DNA from: Gp13-AA77 sp035578005
GTDB lineage: Bacteria > Acidobacteriota > Terriglobia > UBA7540
Assembly (NCBI GenBank): GCA_035578005.1
Contig: DATJYK010000111.1
Location: forward strand, 1-30,616
DNA length: 30,616 nucleotides
Reading direction: 5' to 3'
Made by a program: the position numbers and the translations under genes. The notes beneath the pieces were generated by a model. That model worked only from the letters and a program-made list of their open reading frames with translations. It did not search any database and was not told the DNA's origin. Of this stretch, positions 23,032 through 30,616 are shown one piece after another (within the stretch, counting starts at the first letter, position 1; each line of letters opens with the position of its first letter).

Positions 23032-24516
23032 ATGCCGGCGGCGCCATCAGAAGCCATGAAGCCCGTTCTGTTCGGAGCTTACCAGCCAGGGCCATTCTAT
23101 GACGAGATGTTCTCGGCGCCGGGAACGCCGCGTCCTCACTACGCGAAGATGTTTCAACGGCTGGCCAAATTGGCGCCCGCGCACTTCGAGGAGCGCCGCC
23201 AACTGGCTGACGTCGCTTTCCTTCTGCAAGGCATCACCTTCACGGTCTACAGCGACGGAAGGGGTACCGAACGACTGTTCCCATTCGACCTGATCCCGCG
23301 CATTCTGCCCCGTTCGGACTGGAACGTCATTGAAAAGGGGCTCGCGCAGCGCGTGGTAGCGCTCAACCTCTTCCTGCAGGACGTTTACGGGCCGCAGCGA
23401 ATTCTGAAAGACCGCCAAATCCCGCGGGCGCTGGTATATTCCTGCCAGCACTTCCGGCGCGAGATGATTGGTGTTGAGGTCCCGCGCGGCATCCATACCC
23501 ACATTTCCGGCATCGACCTGGTGCGCGACTCCAAGTCCGGCGAGTTCATGGTGTTGGAAGATAACGTACGCACACCGAGCGGTGTCTCCTACGTGATGGA
23601 AAACCGCCTGGTGATGACGCGGACATTCCCGGATGCGTTTCACGCCTACGAAGTCTTGCCCGTCAACCACTATCCCGCCGAACTGTGCGAGATTCTGCGC
23701 AGCCTTTCGCCGCGCGGGGGCAGCGAACCCCAAATGGTACTGCTCTCGCCCGGCATCCACAACAGCGCCTATTTCGAGCACAGCTTCCTGGCGCAGCAGA
23801 TGGGCATCGAGTTGGTGGAGGGCCGCGACCTGGTGGTGGATGGCTCGGTGGTTTACATGAAAACCATCCACGGGCTCAAGCGTGTGGACGTAATGTACCG
23901 CCGCATCGACGACGAGTTTCTGGATCCTCTCACCTTCCGGCGGGATTCACTCTTGGGCGTGCCGGGACTCATGGGTGCCTACCGCGCCGGCAACATCGCC
24001 TTGGCGAACGCTGTAGGAAACGGAGTGGCGGATGACAAGGCTATTTTTAGCTACGTCCCCGCCTTCATTCGCTACTACTTGGGCGAAGAGCCCGTTCTGC
24101 AGAATGTGGAGACTTATCTTTGTTCGAATCCCAGCCATCTCAGTTACGTATTGGACCACTTGCCTGAGCTGGTGGTAAAGGCCGTCGGCGAGTCGGGAGG
24201 TTACGGCATGTTGATAGGCCCATCGGCGGACCGGGCAACTCTCGAGGAGTTCCGCAGCCGCATCCAGGCCGACCCTCGAAACTACATCGCGCAGCCGGTG
24301 ATCTCACTTTCGCGCGTACCTTCGTATCACGCAGCCAGCCAGAGTATGATCGGCTGCCACGTTGACCTGCGCCCCTACTGCCTCTACAACGGCGACGAAG
24401 TGATCATCGTGCCTGGAGGGCTTACCCGCGTGGCCCTGCAGCCGGGATCGCTGGTGGTGAACTCATCGCAAGGCGGCGGAAGCAAGGACACTTGGGTGCT
24501 GCACGGAGAAGCCTGA
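23032..24516 (+). CDS. Circularly permuted ATP-grasp protein (type 2)
   Basis: A 494-aa circularly permuted ATP-grasp protein (the DUF404/DUF407 group), expected to join a carboxylate and an amine using ATP. Signs are GPFYDEMF near the N-terminus, DGRGTERLFPFDLIPRI, the metal/nucleotide region MVLEDNVRTPSGVSYVMENR, VDVMYRRIDDEFLDPL, NIALANAVGNGVADDK and VKAVGESGGYGM. The length is normal for the family. Next comes an alpha-E gene with a 1-bp gap and a transglutaminase gene overlapping by 4 bp: a conserved trio proposed for peptide synthesis or tagging. ATG 23032 (or internal 23056) is the start; a -10-like TATAGT lies 7 bp upstream. Confidence 0.9.
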   Translation: MPAAPSEAMKPVLFGAYQPGPFYDEMFSAPGTPRPHYAKMFQRLAKLAPAHFEERRQLADVAFLLQGITFTVYSDGRGTERLFPFDLIPRILPRSDWNVIEKGLAQRVVALNLFLQDVYGPQRILKDRQIPRALVYSCQHFRREMIGVEVPRGIHTHISGIDLVRDSKSGEFMVLEDNVRTPSGVSYVMENRLVMTRTFPDAFHAYEVLPVNHYPAELCEILRSLSPRGGSEPQMVLLSPGIHNSAYFEHSFLAQQMGIELVEGRDLVVDGSVVYMKTIHGLKRVDVMYRRIDDEFLDPLTFRRDSLLGVPGLMGAYRAGNIALANAVGNGVADDKAIFSYVPAFIRYYLGEEPVLQNVETYLCSNPSHLSYVLDHLPELVVKAVGESGGYGMLIGPSADRATLEEFRSRIQADPRNYIAQPVISLSRVPSYHAASQSMIGCHVDLRPYCLYNGDEVIIVPGGLTRVALQPGSLVVNSSQGGGSKDTWVLHGEA

Positions 24517-24517
24517 G

Positions 24518-25483
24518 ATGCCCGAAATGCTCTCCCGCATCGCCGACTCGCTCTTCTGGATGGCTCGATACATCGAACGGGCCGAAGATACCGCAAGGAT
24601 TCTCGATGTGAACTATCACATGATGCTGGAGCAATCTCAGCAAAACCAACGCCTTCGCTGGGATCCGTTAATTGCGATGGCCGGCGAAGAAAAGCCCTTT
24701 CAGCAGTTTTACGGCGAAGCCAGCGCGCAGACGGTGTTTGAGTTTCTAGCTTTCCGTCCCGACAACCCCAGCTCCATCGCGCAGTGCATCGCCAAGGCGC
24801 GTGAAAACGCCCGCACCATCCGCGACCGTATCTCCCGCGAGATGTGGGAAGACATCAACGGCCTCTTTCACATGGTGAACCGCTTTAATCCAGCCGAGGA
24901 AATGGCCTCCGGACCGCACCGCTTCTGCGATGCCGTCAAGTTCGCCTGCCATCGCTTTCACGGCGTGACCGACGCAACTCTGCCGCACGACGACGGCTGG
25001 CAGTTCCTCCGCATCGGATGGTCGCTCGAACGGGGTGAAGGCACCGCGCGCCTGGTAGACGTCCAATATTCGAACCTCTTCGAACCCGCGTCCATGGCCG
25101 CCACGCCAGACAACCATCGCTGGATGGCCGTGTTGAGATCGGTTGGGGCGTATGAGGCTTATCACCGGCAGTACCACTCGCCCATCCAACCCGAAAAGGT
25201 GGCAGACCTGCTGATCCTGCACCCGCAGCATCCGCGCTCAGTTCGCTTCTGCGCCACGGAGGTACAGGCCGGGCTGCGCGCCATCAGCGGCACCGGTCCC
25301 GGCTCCTATGCCAACGAAGCCGAGCGGCTGACGGGCAAGATTCTGGAAGGTCTGCGTTACGACACCATTGAAGAGATCCTGCGTCAAGGTTTGCATTCAT
25401 ACCTCAGCGACATCCTGCGCACCTGCCGCGCCATCGGCGAGGATATCGCCAGAACCTACTTCTACTATGCGGTGGTGGCATGA
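24518..25483 (+). CDS. Alpha-E domain protein (DUF403)
   Basis: A 321-aa all-helical alpha-E domain protein. The opening MPEMLSRIADSLFWMARYIE and ERAEDTARILDVNYHMML form the family signature; FNPAEEMASGPHRFCDAV and later HPRSVRFCATEVQAGLRAIS follow. The activity is unknown, but alpha-E proteins co-occur with circularly permuted ATP-grasp and transglutaminase-like proteins and are thought to be partners in the same reaction. One base separates the start from the previous stop, and its TGA overlaps the next ATG (ATGA), so the three genes are translationally coupled. Cytoplasmic. Confidence 0.9.
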   Translation: MPEMLSRIADSLFWMARYIERAEDTARILDVNYHMMLEQSQQNQRLRWDPLIAMAGEEKPFQQFYGEASAQTVFEFLAFRPDNPSSIAQCIAKARENARTIRDRISREMWEDINGLFHMVNRFNPAEEMASGPHRFCDAVKFACHRFHGVTDATLPHDDGWQFLRIGWSLERGEGTARLVDVQYSNLFEPASMAATPDNHRWMAVLRSVGAYEAYHRQYHSPIQPEKVADLLILHPQHPRSVRFCATEVQAGLRAISGTGPGSYANEAERLTGKILEGLRYDTIEEILRQGLHSYLSDILRTCRAIGEDIARTYFYYAVVA

Positions 25484-26457
25484 ATCGGTATCACCTGGTG
25501 CACGTAACGGAGTTTCACTACGACGGGCCGGTTTCCGAAAGCTACAACGAGGTGAGACTGCGCCCGGTGCACGATGAGAGGCAGAGTTGCCTCTCCTTTC
25601 GACTGACGACTTCACCCAGCTCCCAGAGCACCAGCTACCGCGACGCGTTTGACAATTGGGTGCACCAATTCAACGTTCTTCCCGAACACCGGCACTTGCG
25701 GGTGGAAGCCGAATCGGTAGTGCTGGCTCATGATCCCACTCCCAACGGGGCGAACTCGCTGGGCCTTGCCGATTTTGACGCGCTGCGCCACGAGCTGAAC
25801 GAGGAGTATTTCGATTTCCTCGCGCCTACTGCATACGTCCCTCATCTGCCCGAGCTTCGCGAGTTTATGGAAACGGCGGAGGGCTTAAGTGGTGGCACTG
25901 TGGCCGGATTTGCACACGCGGCTTCAGACCTGATTCACGCGCGATTTTCCTACGTCAAGGGTGCAACTCACGTCCACTCCTCCATTAAGGACTCGCTGAG
26001 TCTGGGCGCCGGAGTGTGCCAGGATTTCGCACACCTGCTTTTGGCGGTCGTGCGCATGCGCGGCCTGCCAGGACGCTATGTCTCAGGCTATCTGGTGCCC
26101 AAACGAACGGCGCAGCCCGGCGCCAGCCTTGAAGAAGTGATCGGCGGGCAAGCTTCGCACGCCTGGACCGAGATCTACATTCCCGACGTTGGCTGGACGG
26201 CGCTCGACCCCACACTGGGCGCGCCCGTTGGTCTTCGTCACGTGCGCGTGGCGTACGGACGTGATTACGGCGACGTGGCGCCGGTGCGAGGTGTCTACAA
26301 GGGTCACGCCGGACAGCGGCTGTCGGTCGATGTGCGCGTGCGGCCCGCATTGGACGAAGTCGGTCATGAACTCTTGGAGAGAACTGCGGCTCGTCCGCCC
26401 GCCGAGCCCGCGCCTCCCGAGAGGCCGCAGCAGCCCGCTCAGCAGCAACAGCAGTAG
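25480..26457 (+). CDS. Transglutaminase-like cysteine peptidase family protein
   Basis: A 325-aa protein with a bacterial transglutaminase N-terminal beta domain (about 1-85; YHLVHVTEFHYDGPVSES) and a papain-like transglutaminase core (about 150-245). The catalytic triad is Cys180 in GAGVCQDFAHL, His227 in ASHAWTEIY and Asp243 in ALDPTLG. The tail is Pro/Gln-rich (ending in a Gln run) and is probably disordered. No signal peptide is seen. It is the last gene of the ATP-grasp operon; it could cleave or cross-link a peptide made by its partners. No proteasome-like Anbu peptidase, which accompanies some such operons, is present here. Confidence 0.9.
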   Translation: MNRYHLVHVTEFHYDGPVSESYNEVRLRPVHDERQSCLSFRLTTSPSSQSTSYRDAFDNWVHQFNVLPEHRHLRVEAESVVLAHDPTPNGANSLGLADFDALRHELNEEYFDFLAPTAYVPHLPELREFMETAEGLSGGTVAGFAHAASDLIHARFSYVKGATHVHSSIKDSLSLGAGVCQDFAHLLLAVVRMRGLPGRYVSGYLVPKRTAQPGASLEEVIGGQASHAWTEIYIPDVGWTALDPTLGAPVGLRHVRVAYGRDYGDVAPVRGVYKGHAGQRLSVDVRVRPALDEVGHELLERTAARPPAEPAPPERPQQPAQQQQQ

Positions 26458-26467
26458 TAAAGAGTGC

Positions 26468-26600
26468 CTGGGAGCGCGGGCGTCTCGCCCGCAGGCGCAG
26501 TCGAAAAGTTGAAAGTTCAAAGTCGAAAGTGAAGCACACGAGGTTTTCTGCTTTCGACCTTCGACTTTCAACTGATGCGGCGAGACGCCCACGCTCCCAG
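26468..26600. repeat. Composite inverted repeat between transglutaminase and doxX genes
   Basis: Outer arms 26468-26492 and 26577-26600 are of the GGGAGCGCGGGCG type. An inner hairpin of GAAAGT-type words (26500-26535 with 26551-26574) belongs to the family seen at 8905-8990. One element nests inside the other. Confidence 0.75.
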
Positions 26601-26617
26601 GAATCGGTGAGGAGGAA

Positions 26618-27028
26618 ATGATGGCGAACAGAGCGCCGAATGCCGTTGAGCCTTACCTGCGTTCCCTGATGCGAATTGTCCTGGGATTCACTTTCTCTTC
26701 GCACGGACTCCAGAAGCTGCTTGGGTTCTTCGGTGGATTGGGAGGTCACGGCGGCACCGTGCATCCGTACACTCTGCTCTGGGTCGCGGGTTGCCTCGAA
26801 ACCGTCGGTGGTCTCCTGATCCTGATAGGCCTCTTCACATCCCCCGCTGCGTTCATCCTGTCCGGAGAGATGGCGGTAGCGTATTTCCTGCACCATTTTC
26901 CGCACGGCTTTTGGCCCATTCTCAACGGCGGCGAACTGGCGGTTGTATACTGTTTTGTCTTCCTCTATCTTGCGGCCGCCGGACCGGGACCGCTAAGCGC
27001 CGATCGTGCGTTCCGCGGGCGGTCGTGA
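26618..27028 (+). CDS. DoxX-family membrane protein
   Basis: A 134-136-aa inner-membrane protein with four hydrophobic segments (about 15-33, 50-72, 75-95, 105-122). Family marks are LRIVLGFTFSSHGLQKLLG-like MRIVLGFTFSSHGLQKLLG near the start, GGLLILIGLFTSPAAFIL, and the His-rich HHFPHGFWPILNGGELAV near the end. DoxX proteins are linked to quinone redox and oxidative-stress complexes, but the role here is open. An AGGAGG at 26610-26615 is 2 nt from the first ATG and 5 nt from the second (26621), so 26621 may be the true start. The gene ends 27 bp from the convergent end of argS. Confidence 0.88.
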   Translation: MMANRAPNAVEPYLRSLMRIVLGFTFSSHGLQKLLGFFGGLGGHGGTVHPYTLLWVAGCLETVGGLLILIGLFTSPAAFILSGEMAVAYFLHHFPHGFWPILNGGELAVVYCFVFLYLAAAGPGPLSADRAFRGRS

Positions 27029-27055
27029 GCATATCTGTTGGACGCGTAGCATTAC

Positions 27056-29170
27056 CTACATTCTCTCTGGCACCTCAATACCAAGCAGAGCAAGAGCACG
27101 TCGCAAGGTCTCGCTTGCGAGCGTCACAAGAACCAGCAGAAAAGCTCGCCGCTTGGGCTCGGGCTCCACGAGCACGCGGTAACGATGGTAAAAGTTATTG
27201 AAGGCTTGCGCGAGCCGGAAGGCGCATTTGGCAAGCACGGCGGGCTCTTCGGAGGTGACCGCCTGCTGCACAGTCATCTCAAGTTGAGCGGCGAGCAGTA
27301 GTAATTCCCAGAAGTCCTTGCCTTCGGACCCGCCCAGAAACTGGCCGAGTGCCGCAACCGGCATTTGCGCGCGCAAATACTCGGTGAGCGCGGCCGGATT
27401 CTCCCCGGCGCCCGCACACATGTCAGTCTCGAATTTGCGCAGGATATTGCGGGCCCGAACTACGCTGTATTGCAAATACGGTCCGGTTTCGCCTTCGAAA
27501 GCGAGCGCGTCCTTGAAGTCAAAAGTTATTGTGGAGCGGCGCGTGAACTTCAGCAGAAAATAGCGCAGCGCGGCCACGCCGATCATTCGCGCGCAAGCCT
27601 GCTGCTCCTCGGCGCCCGATGTCATTTGGCGCTCCTGCACTTCCGCCAGAGCCTTCGCGATGACGGCGTCAATGAGGTCATCGGCTTTCACGCCGAGGCC
27701 TCGGCGGCCGGAGATCTCCACGTAGCCCCTCTGCCGGTCCTCCGGGCCCGGCTCGATCCCGAGTGAGGCAGCGGCATCGAGGGAGAGATTCCAGAACTCG
27801 TAGGCGAAGTGGTGCATGTGGGCAGCCTGGTCGTGGTAGCCAAGCTCGCGGAAGGCTGCCGCTACGACCCGCTGCAGATACGACTGCCGGCTGTCGATCA
27901 CAACGTAGGCTGCGGAGGCGCGCCCGAAGGCAGGCGCATCCGAGGGCGCAGGCGCGGTACTGGTGCGCCACAGCCGCTGTCCGCCGGAATACTCGTAGAA
28001 AGGCTCGTACCCGAAGTCGCGGCCGAGCAGCCCGAATTTCCAGAGATGATAGGCAATGTCCTTGCCGACGTAAGTGACCGTGCCGTTGGAGCGGACAATG
28101 ATCTTCACGTCCTGCTCGTCGTCTTCTTGGGTCTCGGCTGCCCCGCTCTCGGACGATGGATTTTCGTGTTCGTGGGCGTCTGCCGCGTCGCCCTCGCTCG
28201 CCAGGCTCATCACCCAGCACCCTTTGTTCTTGCCTGAATCTTCGAAACGCAGGGCGCCGCGCTCCTGAAGCAGCGCGAAAGCGTACTTCCAAAAGTGCAG
28301 GCGCAGAATCTCACTCTCCTGCACCAACAGATCATAGCGGATTCCCAAGCGCTGCACGGTCTCGAGGTGCAATCGCACGATGGCAGTGGAAATCACTTCG
28401 GCCATGGTGGCCAATTCGCCGTGGCCTTCCTCGATGGCCTTAAGGGTATCAGCTCGCCGGCTGGCGAGGCGGTAATCCTGCTGGTAAGTTTGAGTCACGC
28501 GCGCATAGAGATCCCAACAGTAATAGTCGAAGCGCACCAACGGATCTTCAGCGAGGGCTCGCACATCGACCGCACTTTTCTTTTCAAGGTACACGAAGCC
28601 CACAGCAACGTCCGCCACCTGAACCCCCGTGTTATCGATGTAGTTCTGCACCTCCACTTCGCGGCCCGTGAAGCGAAGCAGCCGCGCAAAGGTGTCGCCC
28701 AGGACGGCATTTCGCAGGTGACCCACGTGTGCGGCCTTATTGGGGTTGATGCTGGTGTGCTCCACCAGAACCTTGCCCGCCTCGGGACGAAACTCGCGCC
28801 GCACTGCACGATCCTGCTCGGCCTGGTCGGCCGCAACACGGGCCTCGAACAACGACGCCGCCAACCCGGCCCGGTCCAGGTAAAGGTTGAGATAGCCTGC
28901 TCCTGCCACACTCAGTCGCTCGACGCCCTCAATGGGCAGCATGCGCGCGGCCACGGATTCCGCAATCTTGCGAGGAGGCTGACGGAGCTGCTTGGCGAGC
29001 TCAAAACAGTTTGTGATTGAGATTTCACCCAAGTCAACGTTGGGCGGAAAGCCAAGCCCTGGCGGTTCCAGGTGGATTCCAAACAACTCCTCAACCACGT
29101 CTACAAATCGCAGCCGGACTTTCTCGAGGATGTCGAGATACAAAAGACCTCCCGTTTGCCGCTCCCGCAC
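27056..29170 (-). CDS. argS: Arginyl-tRNA synthetase
   Basis: A class I synthetase that charges tRNA-Arg. The N-terminal Arg-tRNA synthetase domain (about 10-115) precedes the HIGH-type motif HVGHLRN near residues 148-154, after SINPNKAA. The KMSKS-type loop is degenerate (EISGRRGLGVKADDLID). The C-terminal DALR anticodon domain ends at KRRAFLLVLVTLASETLRRAL. At 704 aa it is longer than the usual 550-600, in part because of an acidic insertion (about 327-355, GDAADAHEHENPSSESGAAE...) before DVKIIVRSNG. GTG 29170 is the longest start; TTG 29143 with GGGAGG 5 nt upstream gives 695 aa and is my preferred alternative. Confidence 0.93.
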   Translation of the reverse strand: MRERQTGGLLYLDILEKVRLRFVDVVEELFGIHLEPPGLGFPPNVDLGEISITNCFELAKQLRQPPRKIAESVAARMLPIEGVERLSVAGAGYLNLYLDRAGLAASLFEARVAADQAEQDRAVRREFRPEAGKVLVEHTSINPNKAAHVGHLRNAVLGDTFARLLRFTGREVEVQNYIDNTGVQVADVAVGFVYLEKKSAVDVRALAEDPLVRFDYYCWDLYARVTQTYQQDYRLASRRADTLKAIEEGHGELATMAEVISTAIVRLHLETVQRLGIRYDLLVQESEILRLHFWKYAFALLQERGALRFEDSGKNKGCWVMSLASEGDAADAHEHENPSSESGAAETQEDDEQDVKIIVRSNGTVTYVGKDIAYHLWKFGLLGRDFGYEPFYEYSGGQRLWRTSTAPAPSDAPAFGRASAAYVVIDSRQSYLQRVVAAAFRELGYHDQAAHMHHFAYEFWNLSLDAAASLGIEPGPEDRQRGYVEISGRRGLGVKADDLIDAVIAKALAEVQERQMTSGAEEQQACARMIGVAALRYFLLKFTRRSTITFDFKDALAFEGETGPYLQYSVVRARNILRKFETDMCAGAGENPAALTEYLRAQMPVAALGQFLGGSEGKDFWELLLLAAQLEMTVQQAVTSEEPAVLAKCAFRLAQAFNNFYHRYRVLVEPEPKRRAFLLVLVTLASETLRRALALLGIEVPERM

Positions 29171-29471
29171 CTGCCCGATCTCACTGCCTCATGTTGTCAG
29201 CAGGTTTTTCACGGTCGGCAGCAGTAACCCGCATTGTTGCAGAAAAACAGACCCGCCGAAAACCTCGAAGGTCCGTGGACAATCGGTGGGAAGAGTTCAC
29301 GCCAGCAGTAGGCTAGTATGTAGCCTCTGGCGCCGGCGCCCTCATCCGTCTTGGGTTTGCAATGCCCGCGAATCCAGGTCCTCTCACGGTGAGGCGATGG
29401 CCCCGCTGACGAAAGGCGCAAGCGCCGGCCGCAACGATGCGCCCGGCGCCGTCAAGCCAGTCTGGCAGGTT
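29171..29471. other. Gene-free region upstream of argS
   Basis: This 301-bp stretch shows no convincing gene, repeat or RNA. Short frames on both strands look like chance. It should hold the argS promoter (minus strand), but I see no clear -35/-10 pair. Confidence 0.5.
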
Positions 29472-30616
29472 TCACTTCTGACTTTTGAGACCAAAAATCT
29501 GCAACTGCTTGTTGCTGGCCACGAATACCTGGCCGTTTGCAACCACCGGAACCAAATTAGAATTGCCGTACACATTGGGCCAGTTGCCGGCGTTCGACTT
29601 GAAGATGGGTGACAAGGTGCTGCCACCCGCTTCCGGGTTAAACGCATACAACGTGATCGACGCCGGGTTCCGATTCGCCGGATGAGAGAGAGCCCAGATA
29701 ATAGGGTTCGCTGTCCCATTCGAGGAAACGGACGTGAAAAAGCCTGGGAATTGCAGGCCTACCGTTACGGACGTCGAAGTACTCACCCTGGTGAGGGATG
29801 CTGAGGGAGAGGTCTGAAGCTTCCACACTTCGATGGCGCTTCCGCCGCTCGAAACTACGCGGGCCAGTCCGTCCCGTGGATCCACAAAGTACGACTGCCC
29901 GCACCAGCATGCACCCACGTTATAGGTTCCCAGCACGTTGTTTCGCGCCGGCGAGTAACCGCCGAGGTCATCCTCATTCATCAGGTACATACTGCCAAAT
30001 TTTCCCGCGGCCACAGCCAGGTGTGGGATTTGCCCCGGCTGATCCGGCAGCACCAAGGCGCCTCCGGAGCCGAAGTCCGTGTCGCTCTGGTCGAGCGCTC
30101 CAACATTGTTGGGCGTAAACAAGTCCAGCACGCTCATTAAGTCGGGCGAGACTTTTACCACGCTCTCCTGAATGTTCGTGACGCCGTCATAAGTGGTTCC
30201 GGAATAGTCGGAATTGCCGGTTACGAAAAGGATATTCCCGGAGTCGTCCGCCGCAGGTCCATAGCCAGACATCCAGATTGACGAAAGGAAAAAGTTATTG
30301 GGCGATGACGCCTGTGTATCAAAAACTTCATTCGCGGGGAGCGGCTGCAGCGTTCCTGCGTTCCAGCCCAGTAGCCAGCCACGCGAAACGTTGGCGGCAA
30401 GGTCGCAAAAACTCCCGAAACCTGCATACACGTTCCCGTTCGCCAGCAGCAAGGCCGGCCTCTGCCGTTGCACTGAGGCGCGGAACGTATAAGTGGCTCC
30501 ATTCGACAGCTTATGGGTTCCTTTTACCGCCTGAGGAGTCACTTTGTCCGCTAGGCTCCCGAGGCCCAGCGCGTGAATACGGTATCCGGGGCCGGACGGG
30601 CCGTTACTGTAGACGA
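29472..30616 (-). CDS. PQQ-like beta-propeller protein (5' end outside window)
   Basis: The frame is open from the stop at 29472 to the window edge, so only the last 380 or so residues are seen. The protein is rich in propeller blade phrases: PALLLANGNVYAGFGSFCD, GWLLGWNAGTLQPLP, GNILFVTGNSDYSG, SGGALVLPDQ, AGKFGSMYLMNEDDLGG and a final GQVFVASNKQLQIFG. These match PQQ-type or outer-membrane-protein-assembly-type beta-propellers found in exported acidobacterial proteins. A signal peptide would lie outside the window. A GTG at 30542 could be a start, but the coding sequence continues upstream of it with the same character. No operon partner is visible. Confidence 0.82.
   Translation of the reverse strand, partial: VYSNGPSGPGYRIHALGLGSLADKVTPQAVKGTHKLSNGATYTFRASVQRQRPALLLANGNVYAGFGSFCDLAANVSRGWLLGWNAGTLQPLPANEVFDTQASSPNNFFLSSIWMSGYGPAADDSGNILFVTGNSDYSGTTYDGVTNIQESVVKVSPDLMSVLDLFTPNNVGALDQSDTDFGSGGALVLPDQPGQIPHLAVAAGKFGSMYLMNEDDLGGYSPARNNVLGTYNVGACWCGQSYFVDPRDGLARVVSSGGSAIEVWKLQTSPSASLTRVSTSTSVTVGLQFPGFFTSVSSNGTANPIIWALSHPANRNPASITLYAFNPEAGGSTLSPIFKSNAGNWPNVYGNSNLVPVVANGQVFVASNKQLQIFGLKSQK

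Noticed and set aside
25985..26905. A 306-codon minus-strand frame
   Set aside because: Arg-rich shadow of the transglutaminase and doxX genes; crosses a repeat.

Overview
The window is about 30.6 kb of GC-rich (roughly 60%) bacterial chromosome. I infer an acidobacterium (Acidobacteriota). The support is the mix of genes: a large cytochrome c/DUF1549/LamG/DUF1553 protein, long secreted TPR proteins, a PQQ-like beta-propeller protein, a multicopy-type 'NRANxxKxTGP...NxxKHGL' protein, short tail-collar proteins, and several families of hairpin-forming dispersed repeats. No rRNA, tRNA or CRISPR array was seen, so the taxonomic call stays an inference.

Layout. 1-963 holds no convincing gene and is packed with a GGTTCGTTT-type repeat. 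964-12836 is mostly minus strand: the cytochrome c/DUF1553 protein, a VOC-fold protein, a decayed REP-associated transposase between perfect 52-bp inverted repeats, a secreted DUF5060/DUF4038 glycosidase-like protein, a small membrane protein, two tandem 81-aa tail-collar proteins, KDPG aldolase and KDG kinase, an unknown protein paired with a Tat-exported phosphatase-fold protein, and a 52-aa coiled-coil protein. A TPR protein (13251-14663) is divergent from a compact, lower-GC four-gene plus-strand cassette (14695-17173) ending in a ComEC-type metallo-beta-lactamase-fold hydrolase. Then come a promoter-preceded 432-aa protein, an 852-aa TPR protein, an AhpD-like protein with an in-frame TGA, a BrnT-type toxin with a possible antitoxin, a three-gene ATP-grasp/alpha-E/transglutaminase operon and a DoxX protein. 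On the minus strand follow argS and a PQQ-propeller protein cut by the window edge.

The strongest unusual signal is at 21876-22442. A 188-codon AhpD/carboxymuconolactone-decarboxylase-like gene is broken only by one in-frame TGA, which lies exactly where the second Cys of the catalytic CxxC is expected (CxxU, followed by the conserved His). A hairpin with the geometry of a bacterial SECIS follows at once. I read this as a selenoprotein rather than a pseudogene. The second signal is the four-gene cassette at 14695-17173, whose start codons, Shine-Dalgarno spacing and near-zero gaps point to one translationally coupled unit of unknown function.

How genes work together: KDG kinase and KDPG aldolase form the lower part of a ketodeoxygluconate route to pyruvate and glyceraldehyde-3-phosphate, and could use sugar acids from polysaccharides attacked by secreted enzymes such as the DUF4038 protein (inference). 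ATP-grasp, alpha-E and transglutaminase proteins form a known conserved trio suspected of peptide synthesis or modification. At least seven intergenic spaces are filled with inverted repeats, several of which overlap the stop codons of neighbouring genes.
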